A stretch of 13,779 bases of DNA from an uncultured Eubacteriales bacterium (GCA_902775835.1 CACYNZ010000062.1:1-13779); one strand, 5' to 3'; positions 1 through 6,161 are shown, counted from the stretch's first letter. Program-made: numbers and translations. The notes: a model not told the origin generated them from the letters alone.

Positions 1-42
1 CTTCTCTTGATTTTCGTTGCCAGTTACTGTATTCTGATTCAT
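1..42 (-). CDS. Partial CDS, N-terminus of an unidentified protein
   Basis: Reading leftward from an ATG at 42, the frame stays open to the window edge and encodes MNQNTVTGNENQEK. An AAGGAG ribosome binding site lies eight bases upstream of the ATG, which is the main reason to believe the start. The 14 residues are polar, rich in Asn, Gln and Glu, with no signal peptide. That is too little to name a family. The CIRCE-like half-site upstream hints at a stress-related gene, but this is only a guess. The gene is divergent from the glycerate kinase. Confidence 0.55.
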   Translation of the reverse strand, partial: MNQNTVTGNENQEK

Positions 43-105
43 GAGAGTGCTCCTTGCTGATTTTTTGTGAATCGACAATACAATTATCGCAAGTTAGCAC
101 TCTTT
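42..105. repeat. Spaced inverted repeat AGAGTGCT / AGCACTCT
   Basis: AGAGTGCT at 43-50 is the exact reverse complement of AGCACTCT at 97-104. In the leftward transcript the downstream arm lies between the AAGGAG ribosome binding site and the ATG. A hairpin between the arms would therefore mask the translation start, if transcription begins upstream of both arms. If instead the GATAAT promoter is used, the upstream arm is not transcribed and the repeat could only act as DNA. Confidence 0.45.
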
Positions 106-111
106 TGTATA
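83..111 (-). promoter_or_regulatory. Possible promoter for the leftward gene, with CIRCE-like half-site in the spacer
   Basis: On the minus strand TATACA (106-111) and GATAAT (83-88) are separated by 17 bases, a plausible sigma-70/sigma-A pair upstream of the ATG at 42. The spacer contains GAGTGCTAA (95-103), identical to one arm of the CIRCE operator bound by HrcA. The other arm is not at the standard 9-base distance. The -35 matches consensus at only four of six positions. Confidence 0.35.
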
Positions 112-178
112 CCCTTTACCTTTTATTCATGAAAAACATCTTACCCCCATTTTTTGCATAGAGACGATTTTTTTTCCG

Positions 179-203
179 GGGCGGGGCCTCAGGGGTCCCG
201 CCC
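179..203 (+). other. GC-rich stem-loop in the leader of glycerate kinase
   Basis: GGGCGGG (179-185) pairs with CCCGCCC (197-203). One G-U and two G-C pairs extend the stem inward to a five-base loop. The T-run lies before the hairpin on the plus strand, so it does not have the layout of an intrinsic terminator in either direction. It sits just before the AGGAGA ribosome binding site at 216-221 and may be a leader structure. I see no good promoter for this gene in 105-228. Confidence 0.35.
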
Positions 204-228
204 TGCCTGAAACGACAGGAGAAGCGAT

Positions 229-1371
229 ATGAAATTCATTTTTGCGCCTGATTCCTTCAAGGGCTCCTTGAGCGCGATGGAGTGCTGCGATATCCTGGAA
301 CGCGTGACCGCCCGCATTTTCCCGGGCACAGAGACGGTTTCCGTGCCTGTGGCGGACGGCGGCGAGGGCACCGTAGACGCGCTTCTGCGCGCCATGGGCG
401 GCGAGCGGATATATACCCGGGTGACCGGGCCCATGTTTGAGGAGGAAACCGCGGTCTGGGGACGCACCTCTGACGGTTCAGCGGTTATGGAAATGGCACA
501 GGCCAGCGGGCTTCCCTATGTGCCCGCGGACCAGCGGGATCCGCGCAGGGCCACAAGCCTCGGCACCGGCGAGATGATCGCCGAAGCGCTCAGGTCCGGC
601 GTGCGCAGCATCCTGATCGGCATCGGCGGCAGTGCCACCAATGACGGCGGCATGGGCATGCTGAAGGCGCTCGGCGCGAAATTCACCGATGAAAACGGCG
701 AAGAAGTGGAGCCGGTGGGCGCCGGGCTTGCCCGCGTCGTGCACGCGGACTTCTCCGGGCTTATGCCGGAACTGAAGGAAACGCAGATCACGGTCATCTG
801 CGATGTCACCAATCCGCTGCTGGGCGAAAACGGTGCCACGTTCATCTACGGCCCCCAGAAAGGCGCCGTGCCCGCGATCCGGGATGAGCTGGAGGCAGGC
901 ATGGCCCATTATGCGGAAGTGGTCAGCCGGGCCCTTGGCAGGGATATCGCTTCCTTCCCCGGAGCCGGCGCGGCGGGCGGACTCGGCGCGGCGCTTGGCG
1001 GCGTGCTGGGTGCACAGCTCAAAAGCGGCATAGATGCCGTGCTGGACGCCGTGCATTTTGATCAGAAACTGGAAGGCGTGAGCCTGGCGTTCACCGGCGA
1101 GGGCCGGATTGACGGACAGAGCGTGCGCTTCGGCAAGGTGCCCGTAGGCGTTGCCAGACGGTGCGCCGAAAAAGGCATTCCCGCCGCCGCCATTGTGGGC
1201 GGCATCGGGGAGGGTGCCGAGGGCCTGTTTGACCTGTGTGAGAGCACCATCATGACCACGGTGAGCGGCCCCATGAGTCTGGAAAAGGCCATGGCGGACG
1301 CGCCGGCACTGTATGAGTATGCTGCGGAGCGCCTGATGCGGGCCATCCGCATTGGAATGAACTTGAAATAA
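229..1371 (+). CDS. garK: Glycerate kinase (GarK/GlxK family)
   Basis: Phosphorylates D-glycerate with ATP in the cytoplasm; the E. coli GarK/GlxK enzymes make 2-phosphoglycerate. At 380 aa it has the usual family length and looks intact. Family signatures are APDSFKGSLSA (residues 6-16), VADGGEGT (41-48), the nucleotide-binding glycine stretch GIGGSATNDGG (131-141), a second glycine-rich block at 245-257, and TGEGRIDGQS (289-298). The start follows AGGAGA eight bases upstream. The gene is followed after 15 bases by a gudD remnant, pointing to glucarate/galactarate catabolism, where glycerate kinase is the last step after tartronate semialdehyde reductase. Choosing garK over glxK is a context inference. 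With the dehydratase broken, it may now serve other glycerate sources. Confidence 0.92.
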   Translation: MKFIFAPDSFKGSLSAMECCDILERVTARIFPGTETVSVPVADGGEGTVDALLRAMGGERIYTRVTGPMFEEETAVWGRTSDGSAVMEMAQASGLPYVPADQRDPRRATSLGTGEMIAEALRSGVRSILIGIGGSATNDGGMGMLKALGAKFTDENGEEVEPVGAGLARVVHADFSGLMPELKETQITVICDVTNPLLGENGATFIYGPQKGAVPAIRDELEAGMAHYAEVVSRALGRDIASFPGAGAAGGLGAALGGVLGAQLKSGIDAVLDAVHFDQKLEGVSLAFTGEGRIDGQSVRFGKVPVGVARRCAEKGIPAAAIVGGIGEGAEGLFDLCESTIMTTVSGPMSLEKAMADAPALYEYAAERLMRAIRIGMNLK

Positions 1372-1386
1372 CGGAGGGCGGTTCAA

Positions 1387-1581
1387 ATGATCCCGAAGGT
1401 TGTAAAAATGGACGTATATCCTGTGGCAGGCCATGACAGCATGGAGCTGAACCTGTCCGGTGCGCACGTGCCGTACTTCACCCGCAACGTGGTTGTGCTG
1501 GAGGACAGCACCGGCAATCTGGGCGTGGGCGAAGTGCCGGCCATCTTTCTTGGGAGCGTCATCCTGGTGAGCGGCGTATGA
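1387..1581 (+). pseudogene. gudD: 5' remnant of D-glucarate dehydratase
   Basis: The first ~52 residues match the N-terminus of glucarate dehydratase (enolase superfamily) as I know it from E. coli GudD: the stretch [15 protein letters not shown] followed by [23 protein letters not shown]. The full enzyme is about 440-450 aa. Here the similarity stops after GVGEVP, and an unrelated tail of about 13 residues, [13 protein letters not shown], runs to TGA. All metal-binding and catalytic residues of the barrel domain are missing, so it cannot be an active dehydratase. The ribosome binding site GGAGGG (1373-1378) is intact, and the fragment sits 15 bases after glycerate kinase, so it is probably still translated. 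The stop codon overlaps the first base of a terminator hairpin. The simplest explanation is a deletion joining the gudD 5' end to sequence near the terminator. Confidence 0.85.
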
Positions 1582-1634
1582 AAAAAGCAGGAACCATTCT
1601 TTCAGATGCCTGAAGGAGCGGTTCCTGCTTTTTT
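1581..1634. terminator. Bidirectional intrinsic terminator between the gudD remnant and cysE
   Basis: AAAAAAGCAGGAACC (1581-1595) and its exact reverse complement GGTTCCTGCTTTTTT (1620-1634) form a 15-bp perfect stem. A smaller internal hairpin, TTCAG/CTGAA, lies in the loop. The stem ends in A-tract and T-tract, so it can stop transcription both from the left (glycerate kinase/gudD remnant) and from the right (cysK-cysE). Confidence 0.88.
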
Positions 1635-1665
1635 GCGCCAATTGGCTGCCGGCTGTGGTCCTGGG

Positions 1666-2562
1666 TCAGGAGCGGGTGGAATGCCGCTCGCGGATGCTCA
1701 GGTCCTGATCCCGGATGGACACGGTGGTGTTGGCCGGGATATCCGAGGTAATGAACACGTTGCTTCCGATAATGGAATCGTGTCCGATGGTGGTGTCGCC
1801 CAGCACCGAGGCGCAGGCATAGAGCGTGACATAGTCCTCAATGGTGGGATGCCGCTTTTTCCCGCGCAGGCTCTGGCCGCCGCGGGTGGACAGGGCGCCG
1901 AGGGTGACGCCCTGATAGACCTTCACATGATCCCCGATGATGGTGGTCTCGCCGATGACAATGCCGGTGCCGTGGTCGATGAAGAAATACTTGCCGATGG
2001 TGGCGCCGGGGTTGATGTCGATGCCGGTGCGCGAATGCGCGTGCTCGGTGAGAATACGGGGAATCATGGGGATATTGAGCAGGTACAGCTCATGGGCAAG
2101 CCGGTAGACGGTAATGGCGTAGAAGCCGGGATAGGCAAAGAGAATGACATCCTTGCACTCGGCGGCCGGATCCCCGTCCAGAATGGCCTGAAAATCCGTG
2201 TCCAGGTATTCCCGGATCATGGGAAGCTTGCTGAGAAAGCAGTCCGCCAGGTCCCGGGCTTCATTGGCGCAGTCGCGCCGGCTTGCCTCCGGACGGACAT
2301 AGGGCATGACATTGGCGATTTCCCGGCGCAGGAGCACGCGTACGTCCTCCAGCGTCATGGACAGGGCCAGTTCCGGATCGTCCACCTGATGCACGCGGTC
2401 CGGATAGAATCCGAGGAACAGCAGCGTGAACATCTGCTCGATCAGGGACTGGATATTCTCCAGGTCCGGGCGGTGCCACAGCTCCATCCGGTCAATGACG
2501 CGGCCGGAACGGTAATCCTTGAGAAGCATTTCATCCAGGTCTGCAAACGTGGTGTGTTCCAT
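1666..2562 (-). CDS. cysE: Serine O-acetyltransferase
   Basis: Transfers acetyl from acetyl-CoA to L-serine, giving O-acetylserine for CysK. The 298-aa protein has a helical N-terminal domain (about 1-170) and a C-terminal left-handed beta-helix of hexapeptide repeats (about 180-285). Residues aligning with the E. coli active site are D182, H197 in IDHGTGIVIGET, and H238 in RHPTI. The N-terminus is longer than in E. coli CysE (273 aa), as in the EpsC-type enzymes. I chose the ATG at 2562. The frame is open further upstream, but that extension overlaps cysK and looks like translated antisense. A GAGG ribosome binding site overlaps the cysK stop codon, suggesting translational coupling. The protein ends RERHSTRS and lacks the terminal Ile that E. 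coli CysE inserts into CysK. Confidence 0.93.
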   Translation of the reverse strand: MEHTTFADLDEMLLKDYRSGRVIDRMELWHRPDLENIQSLIEQMFTLLFLGFYPDRVHQVDDPELALSMTLEDVRVLLRREIANVMPYVRPEASRRDCANEARDLADCFLSKLPMIREYLDTDFQAILDGDPAAECKDVILFAYPGFYAITVYRLAHELYLLNIPMIPRILTEHAHSRTGIDINPGATIGKYFFIDHGTGIVIGETTIIGDHVKVYQGVTLGALSTRGGQSLRGKKRHPTIEDYVTLYACASVLGDTTIGHDSIIGSNVFITSDIPANTTVSIRDQDLSIRERHSTRS

Positions 2563-2572
2563 ATGCTCAACC

Positions 2573-3505
2573 TCACTCTGTGAACAGGGGTGTGGAATAG
2601 TAGCGGTCTCCGCTGTCCGGGAGCAGTGCGACCACAATGCGGCCGGCGTACTCGGGCCGCCGGCTGATTTCCACGGCGGCGTGCAGGGCGGCGCCGCTGG
2701 AAATGCCCACGGACACGCCCTCGAGCCGGGCCAGGCGCTTTGCGCAGGCAAACGCGTCCTCGTTGCTCACGGGGAAGACTTCGTCATAGATGGAAGTGTC
2801 CAGCACCTCCGGCACAAAGTTGGCGCCGATGCCCTGGATTCCGTGGGCGCCGCTTCTGCCCTGGGAGAGCACCGGGGACGACAGGGGCTCCACGGCCACA
2901 ATATGGATATTGGGATTGTGCTCCTTCAGATAGTGTCCGGTGCCGGTCAGCGTGCCGCCGGTGCCGACGCCGGCCACGAACACGTCCACCTGGCCATCTG
3001 TATCCTGCCAGATCTCGGGCCCGGTGGTTTCGTAATGCTTCCTGGGATTGGCGGGGTTCACAAACTGGCCGGGAATAAAGCTACCGGGAATGGAAGCGGC
3101 CAGTTCATTCGCACGCGCGATGGCGCCGGACATACCCTCGCTGCCGGGGGTGAGCACGATCTCGGCACCGTAGGCGCGCAGGATATTCCGGCGCTCCACG
3201 CTCATGGTGTCCGGCATGGTCAGGATCAGACGATAGCCCCGGATCGCGGCAATGAAGGCAAGACCGATGCCGGTATTGCCGCTGGTGGGCTCAATGATCA
3301 CCGCGCCCGGACGCAGCAGGCCTTCCGATTCGGCGTTTTCAATCATGGCAAGCGCGACGCGGTCCTTTACGGAACCCGCGGGATTGAAGTATTCAAGCTT
3401 GGCAATAAGCCGCGCGGCGAGCGATTCTTCCGCTTCGAGCCGGCGGAGTTCCAGAAGCGGAGTATGCCCGATCAGCTCGGTGGCACTCTGATGGATTCTG
3501 GACAT
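2573..3505 (-). CDS. cysK: Cysteine synthase A (O-acetylserine sulfhydrylase)
   Basis: PLP enzyme making L-cysteine from O-acetylserine and sulfide in the cytoplasm. The 310-aa length is normal. Visible motifs are the PLP lysine K47 in NPAGSVKDR, the substrate loop EPTSGNTG (72-79), the phosphate-binding GVGTGGT (179-185), GISSGA (267-272) and PDSGDRY (296-302). The start follows a GGGAGGA ribosome binding site about eight bases upstream. It is the first gene of a two-gene operon; cysE follows after 10 bases, so substrate maker and user are co-expressed. Its promoter is visible just upstream. CysM or a cystathionine beta-synthase-like enzyme is possible, but the linkage to cysE and the motif set favour CysK. 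Confidence 0.95.
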   Translation of the reverse strand: MSRIHQSATELIGHTPLLELRRLEAEESLAARLIAKLEYFNPAGSVKDRVALAMIENAESEGLLRPGAVIIEPTSGNTGIGLAFIAAIRGYRLILTMPDTMSVERRNILRAYGAEIVLTPGSEGMSGAIARANELAASIPGSFIPGQFVNPANPRKHYETTGPEIWQDTDGQVDVFVAGVGTGGTLTGTGHYLKEHNPNIHIVAVEPLSSPVLSQGRSGAHGIQGIGANFVPEVLDTSIYDEVFPVSNEDAFACAKRLARLEGVSVGISSGAALHAAVEISRRPEYAGRIVVALLPDSGDRYYSTPLFTE

Positions 3506-3542
3506 ATTCGATCATCCTCCCTTGGAGAAAATCCACCCTGTC

Positions 3543-3571
3543 ATCTTATCATTCCATGCATGCACCGTCAA
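3543..3571 (-). promoter_or_regulatory. Sigma-70-type promoter of cysK-cysE
   Basis: On the minus strand TTGACG (3566-3571) is 17 bases from TAAGAT (3543-3548). Transcription would start near 3536, about 30 bases before the cysK ATG. The spacer holds the palindrome TGCATGCA (3557-3564), which could be an operator but may be chance. No T-box or S-box is visible in this short leader. Confidence 0.6.
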
Positions 3572-3615
3572 TTTTTCTGAGCAGAAGGGCGGATTGTTTT
3601 CTCGCTGTTTTTCTC

Positions 3616-3644
3616 TTGACAGGAAGCGCCGGAGTGATTATCCT
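3616..3644 (+). promoter_or_regulatory. Sigma-70-type promoter of the T-box leader and symporter
   Basis: A perfect TTGACA (3616-3621) is 17 bases from TATCCT (3639-3644). The predicted start near 3651 is immediately before stem I of the T-box. It is divergent from the cysK promoter, with about 45 bases between the two -35 boxes. Confidence 0.7.
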
Positions 3645-3650
3645 TCCCCT

Positions 3651-3943
3651 AAACGCGACGATCGGGAAGAAGTACACGGAATCATAATGCCTTCAGAAAC
3701 CTGTCGGGTGATGCGAGACAGGGGCAGGAAACTGTGGAATACATCCCGGGAGCGGCGCACCCAACGAGCAATCAAGTAGGCTGCGACGGAGTCCGACCGT
3801 GAAAGCGGAAAGGTATTTTCGGGACTGTCCCCAGATACCTGCAGAGGATATTTCCGCGAGGGAATATCAATAAGAGGTGGTACCGCGAAGCTGCATATAC
3901 AGCCCGCCCTCTTGTCCCATGACAAGTCGGGGCGGGCTTTTTC
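3651..3943 (+). ncRNA. T-box riboswitch, specifier read as UAC (Tyr)
   Basis: The leader ends in the hallmark T-box AAGAGGTGGTACCGCG (3872-3887) followed by a terminator, so uncharged tRNA binding should favour read-through. Stem I can be folded by hand. The lower helix is CGGG/CCCG (3663-3666, 3745-3748). The specifier loop has AGTA (3671-3674) opposite GAA (3737-3739), the pair that forms the loop E motif. The upper helix is CACGG/CTGTG, then TGCC/GGCA with an asymmetric bulge, then CCTGTC/GACAGG with an 11-base apical loop. The codon after GAA is TAC (3740-3742) followed by A, giving a tyrosine specifier. The conserved AGTAGG...GACGG segment (3776-3789) and a 9-bp hairpin with a GCGA loop (3849-3870) precede the T-box. 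The UGGU bulge fits a tRNA with discriminator A. T-box identity is firm; the specifier is inferred. Confidence 0.92.
3901..3943 (+). terminator. Intrinsic terminator of the T-box riboswitch
   Basis: AGCCCGCCC (3901-3909) pairs with GGGCGGGCT (3930-3938), and an inner stem CTTGTC/GACAAG (3911-3916, 3921-3926) closes on a four-base loop. Five T residues follow. It lies 29 bases before the symporter start and is the regulated terminator of the leader. Confidence 0.9.
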
Positions 3944-3971
3944 CGTCCCGCAAAAGAAAGGAGAGGGTCTT

Positions 3972-5519
3972 ATGTTCATCAAGATCCTGATGCTTGTTCT
4001 CTTTTTCGGTCTCATGCTGGGAGTGGGCCTGTACTGCAGGAAGCACTCCACGGATGTCAACGGCTTCGTGCTGGGCGGGCGCTCAGTGGGACCGTGGCTC
4101 ACCGCCTTTGCCTACGGCACAAGCTATTTCTCCGCCGTTATCTTCGTGGGCTATGCGGGCCAGTTCGGCTGGAAGTACGGTCTTGCCAGCACCTGGGTGG
4201 GCCTTGGCAACGCCTTTATCGGCTCCCTGATGGCCTGGGTGATTCTGGGCAGAAGAACCCGTATCATGACCCAGCAGCTGGACAGCCGCACCATGCCCGA
4301 TTTCTTTGAAAAGCGGTTCGGGAGCAAGGCACTGAAGATCGGCGCCAGCGCCATTATCTTCATTTTCCTGATCCCCTACACGGCTTCCCTGTACAACGGC
4401 CTTTCCCGGCTGTTCGCCATGGCGTTCAACATTGATTACACCGTGTGCATCGTCCTGATGGCCGTGCTCACCGGCATCTACGTGATTGCGGGCGGCTACA
4501 TGGCCACGGCCATCAATGACTTCATTCAGGGCCTGATCATGCTCGTGGGTATTGTGGCGGTGGTGCTGGCCGTGCTGAATCAGAGCGGCGGCTTCATCAG
4601 CGCGATCAGCGCTCTTGCCCGCGTGGAGGATCCCACGGTGAGTGATGTGCCCGGCATCTTTGCCTCCTTCTTCGGTCCGGACCCGCTGAACCTTCTGGGC
4701 GTGGTGATCCTGACCAGCCTCGGCACCTGGGGCCTGCCCCAGATGGTGCAGAAGTTCTATGCCATCAAGACAGAGGCCGCCATCTCCAAGGGCACCATCA
4801 TCTCCACCTTCTTCGCGCTGGTAGTGGCCGGCGGATGCTACTTCCTGGGCGGCTTCGGACGCCTGTATTCCGACCGCATCGATATCGCGGCCAACGGCTT
4901 TGACTCCGTGGTGCCCACCATGCTGGAAACCCTTTCTCCCTTGCTGCTGGGCGTGATCGTGATCCTGGTGCTCTCGGCGTCCATGTCCACCCTGTCCAGC
5001 CTGGTGCTGGCCAGCTCCTCCACGCTGACCCTGGACCTGCTCAAGGACAATATCATCAAGAAGATGGACGAGAAAAAGCAGGTGCTGACCATGCGCGTTC
5101 TGATCGTGGTCTTCATCCTGATCTCCGTGATCCTGGCCGTCATCCAGTACAAGCAGAACGTGACCTTTATCGCTCAGCTCATGGGCATGTCCTGGGGCGC
5201 TCTGGCGGGTGCCTTCCTGGCTCCCTTCCTCTACGGCCTGTACATGAAGCGCACCAGCCGCGCATCGGTCTGGGTGAGCTTCGTCTTCGGCGCGGGCATT
5301 ATGGTGCTGAACCTGTTTGCGCGCTCCGCCTTCCCGGCACTGCTCCAGTCTCCCATCAACTGCGGTGCCTTCGCCATGCTGGCCGGGCTCGTGATCGTGC
5401 CATTGGTGAGTCTGGTCACCCCGGCTCCGGACCGGAAGACGGTGGACTTCGCCTTTGCAGGATATAGCCGCAAGGTGACCGTGGAAGCCAGGGAAGCCCT
5501 GGGCGATGAGACCAAATAA
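3972..5519 (+). CDS. Sodium:solute symporter (SSS family), T-box-controlled amino acid uptake candidate
   Basis: A 515-aa integral membrane protein of the SSS/PutP family (LeuT fold), with many hydrophobic segments beginning at residues 2-20 and a short cytoplasmic tail from about 484. Family marks are NGFVLGGRS (30-38), GGYMATAINDFIQG (174-187), and the Na+-site-like serine/threonine stretch SASMSTLSS (335-343). I start at the ATG at 3972 because AAAGGAG lies eight bases upstream; an in-frame ATG at 3912 lies inside the riboswitch terminator and is rejected. The substrate cannot be read from the sequence. T-box control argues for an amino acid, and the UAC specifier points to tyrosine or aromatic amino acids. 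Proline, pantothenate or another SSS substrate remains possible. It appears monocistronic. Confidence 0.88.
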   Translation: MFIKILMLVLFFGLMLGVGLYCRKHSTDVNGFVLGGRSVGPWLTAFAYGTSYFSAVIFVGYAGQFGWKYGLASTWVGLGNAFIGSLMAWVILGRRTRIMTQQLDSRTMPDFFEKRFGSKALKIGASAIIFIFLIPYTASLYNGLSRLFAMAFNIDYTVCIVLMAVLTGIYVIAGGYMATAINDFIQGLIMLVGIVAVVLAVLNQSGGFISAISALARVEDPTVSDVPGIFASFFGPDPLNLLGVVILTSLGTWGLPQMVQKFYAIKTEAAISKGTIISTFFALVVAGGCYFLGGFGRLYSDRIDIAANGFDSVVPTMLETLSPLLLGVIVILVLSASMSTLSSLVLASSSTLTLDLLKDNIIKKMDEKKQVLTMRVLIVVFILISVILAVIQYKQNVTFIAQLMGMSWGALAGAFLAPFLYGLYMKRTSRASVWVSFVFGAGIMVLNLFARSAFPALLQSPINCGAFAMLAGLVIVPLVSLVTPAPDRKTVDFAFAGYSRKVTVEAREALGDETK

Positions 5520-5526
5520 TCCAAAA

Positions 5527-5552
5527 GAGGCACGCCCGTCAGGGCGTGCCTC
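5527..5552 (-). terminator. Intrinsic terminator, mainly for the leftward thioesterase gene
   Basis: GAGGCACGCCC (5527-5537) and GGGCGTGCCTC (5542-5552) form an 11-bp perfect stem with a four-base loop. On the minus strand the hairpin is followed by TTTT, so it fits the end of the thioesterase transcript. On the plus strand no T-run follows, so it would be a weaker stop for the symporter. Confidence 0.75.
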
Positions 5553-5561
5553 ATGGAATGT

Positions 5562-5590
5562 TGGACAAGGCCGGGGAAAAGTATTATGAT
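5562..5590 (+). promoter_or_regulatory. Possible promoter antisense to the thioesterase gene
   Basis: TGGACA (5562-5567) and TATGAT (5585-5590) are 17 bases apart, each matching consensus at five of six positions. The site lies just past the 3' end of the leftward thioesterase gene and points into it. No credible plus-strand gene follows until 6162. It may drive an antisense RNA or be a chance match. Confidence 0.3.
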
Positions 5591-5598
5591 GTGATTCC

Positions 5599-6060
5599 TT
5601 ACGTATCCCGGTATACGGACTGAAGACCGAACTGAGGCCGCCCGGGTGTCTGCATATGAAGAAAATCTCCGCGGCATACGCACCGTTCCTGGCTGTCCGT
5701 GATGCTGACCTCGGTAAAGATGACATGCGAGCCGTAGCGGACGACGCGGGCTGTGCAGACAAGATCGCCCGAGGCCGGCAGAAGGTAGGAAATATTCCCC
5801 TGGACGGTGACGCCGCCTTCGCCCCAGGACGCGGCGGCAAGGCTGGCGATGGTGTCGGCCAGCGAATAGAGCACACCGCCGTGCGCGACGCCGTTGGTGT
5901 TGTGATTGCGGGGCGAGTCGGGCAGACGCGCGGAAGCTTCGCCGGGGCTGAGCGAAATGAGCTCAATGCCCAGGTCACGGGTGAACACGGTTTCTTTAAG
6001 AACTTCCCGGGCTCTGCGCTCATTGGCGCGCACGAGCTCCGGATCAATCATGCGGGGCAT
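5599..6060 (-). CDS. PaaI-type hotdog-fold acyl-CoA thioesterase
   Basis: A 153-aa protein with the single hotdog domain typical of PaaI/YdiI thioesterases, which hydrolyse aryl- or acyl-CoA to free acid and CoA in the cytoplasm. The signature helix region is NHNTNGVAHGGVLYSLADT (residues 52-70), matching the HNxxGxxHGGxxxxLAD pattern with the catalytic-helix Asp at 69. The start is supported by AAAGGAGG eight bases upstream; a second ATG three codons on is less well spaced. It is divergent from the acyl-CoA ligase operon. A role in trimming stalled aryl-CoA esters and recovering CoA, like PaaI in phenylacetate catabolism, is inferred from that neighbourhood. The exact substrate is unknown. 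Confidence 0.87.
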   Translation of the reverse strand: MPRMIDPELVRANERRAREVLKETVFTRDLGIELISLSPGEASARLPDSPRNHNTNGVAHGGVLYSLADTIASLAAASWGEGGVTVQGNISYLLPASGDLVCTARVVRYGSHVIFTEVSITDSQERCVCRGDFLHMQTPGRPQFGLQSVYRDT

Positions 6061-6070
6061 GCATATCCCC

Positions 6071-6118
6071 TCCTTTCCGGAATACCAACGTGATTATACG
6101 TGCACATTCCGGAAAGGA
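6071..6118. promoter_or_regulatory. 13-bp perfect inverted repeat around a divergent promoter, probable operator
   Basis: TCCTTTCCGGAAT (6071-6083) is the exact reverse complement of ATTCCGGAAAGGA (6106-6118), with a 22-base spacer. The spacer contains ATTATA (6093-6098), a perfect minus-strand -10 (TATAAT) that would start the thioesterase transcript near 6086. A good -35 is not seen, as often with activated promoters. The left arm also contains part of the thioesterase ribosome binding site. The symmetry between divergent genes suggests a shared regulator binding site. Confidence 0.6.
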
Positions 6119-6161
6119 AAGACGGGAACCAGAGAAAAAACAAACGAGGAGGCGCATTGAC

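Noticed and set aside
152..163. TTTTGCATAGAG repeated at 13717-13728
   Set aside because: A 12-base match is expected by chance in a window of this size, and the flanks do not match.
478..1641. 387-codon minus-strand frame opposite glycerate kinase
   Set aside because: It crosses the terminator and the gudD remnant, has no ribosome binding site and no family pattern.
2563..2751. N-terminal extension of cysE by 63 codons
   Set aside because: It overlaps the cysK coding region on the same strand, encodes a Pro/Ser/Ala-rich sequence, and the ATG at 2562 has a ribosome binding site and the expected N-terminus.
1606..3580. Two long plus-strand frames opposite cysE and cysK
   Set aside because: Both are antisense to genes with intact catalytic motifs, and their translations look like low-complexity mirror sequence.
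3912..3971. Upstream in-frame ATG for the symporter
   Set aside because: It lies inside the T-box terminator hairpin, adds a hydrophilic stretch before the first membrane helix, and has no ribosome binding site, whereas 3972 has AAAGGAG at eight bases.
4083..6047. 654-codon minus-strand frame opposite the symporter and in another frame of the thioesterase
   Set aside because: Same His/Gln/Gly-rich composition, conflicts with the thioesterase frame and the terminator hairpin, no motif.
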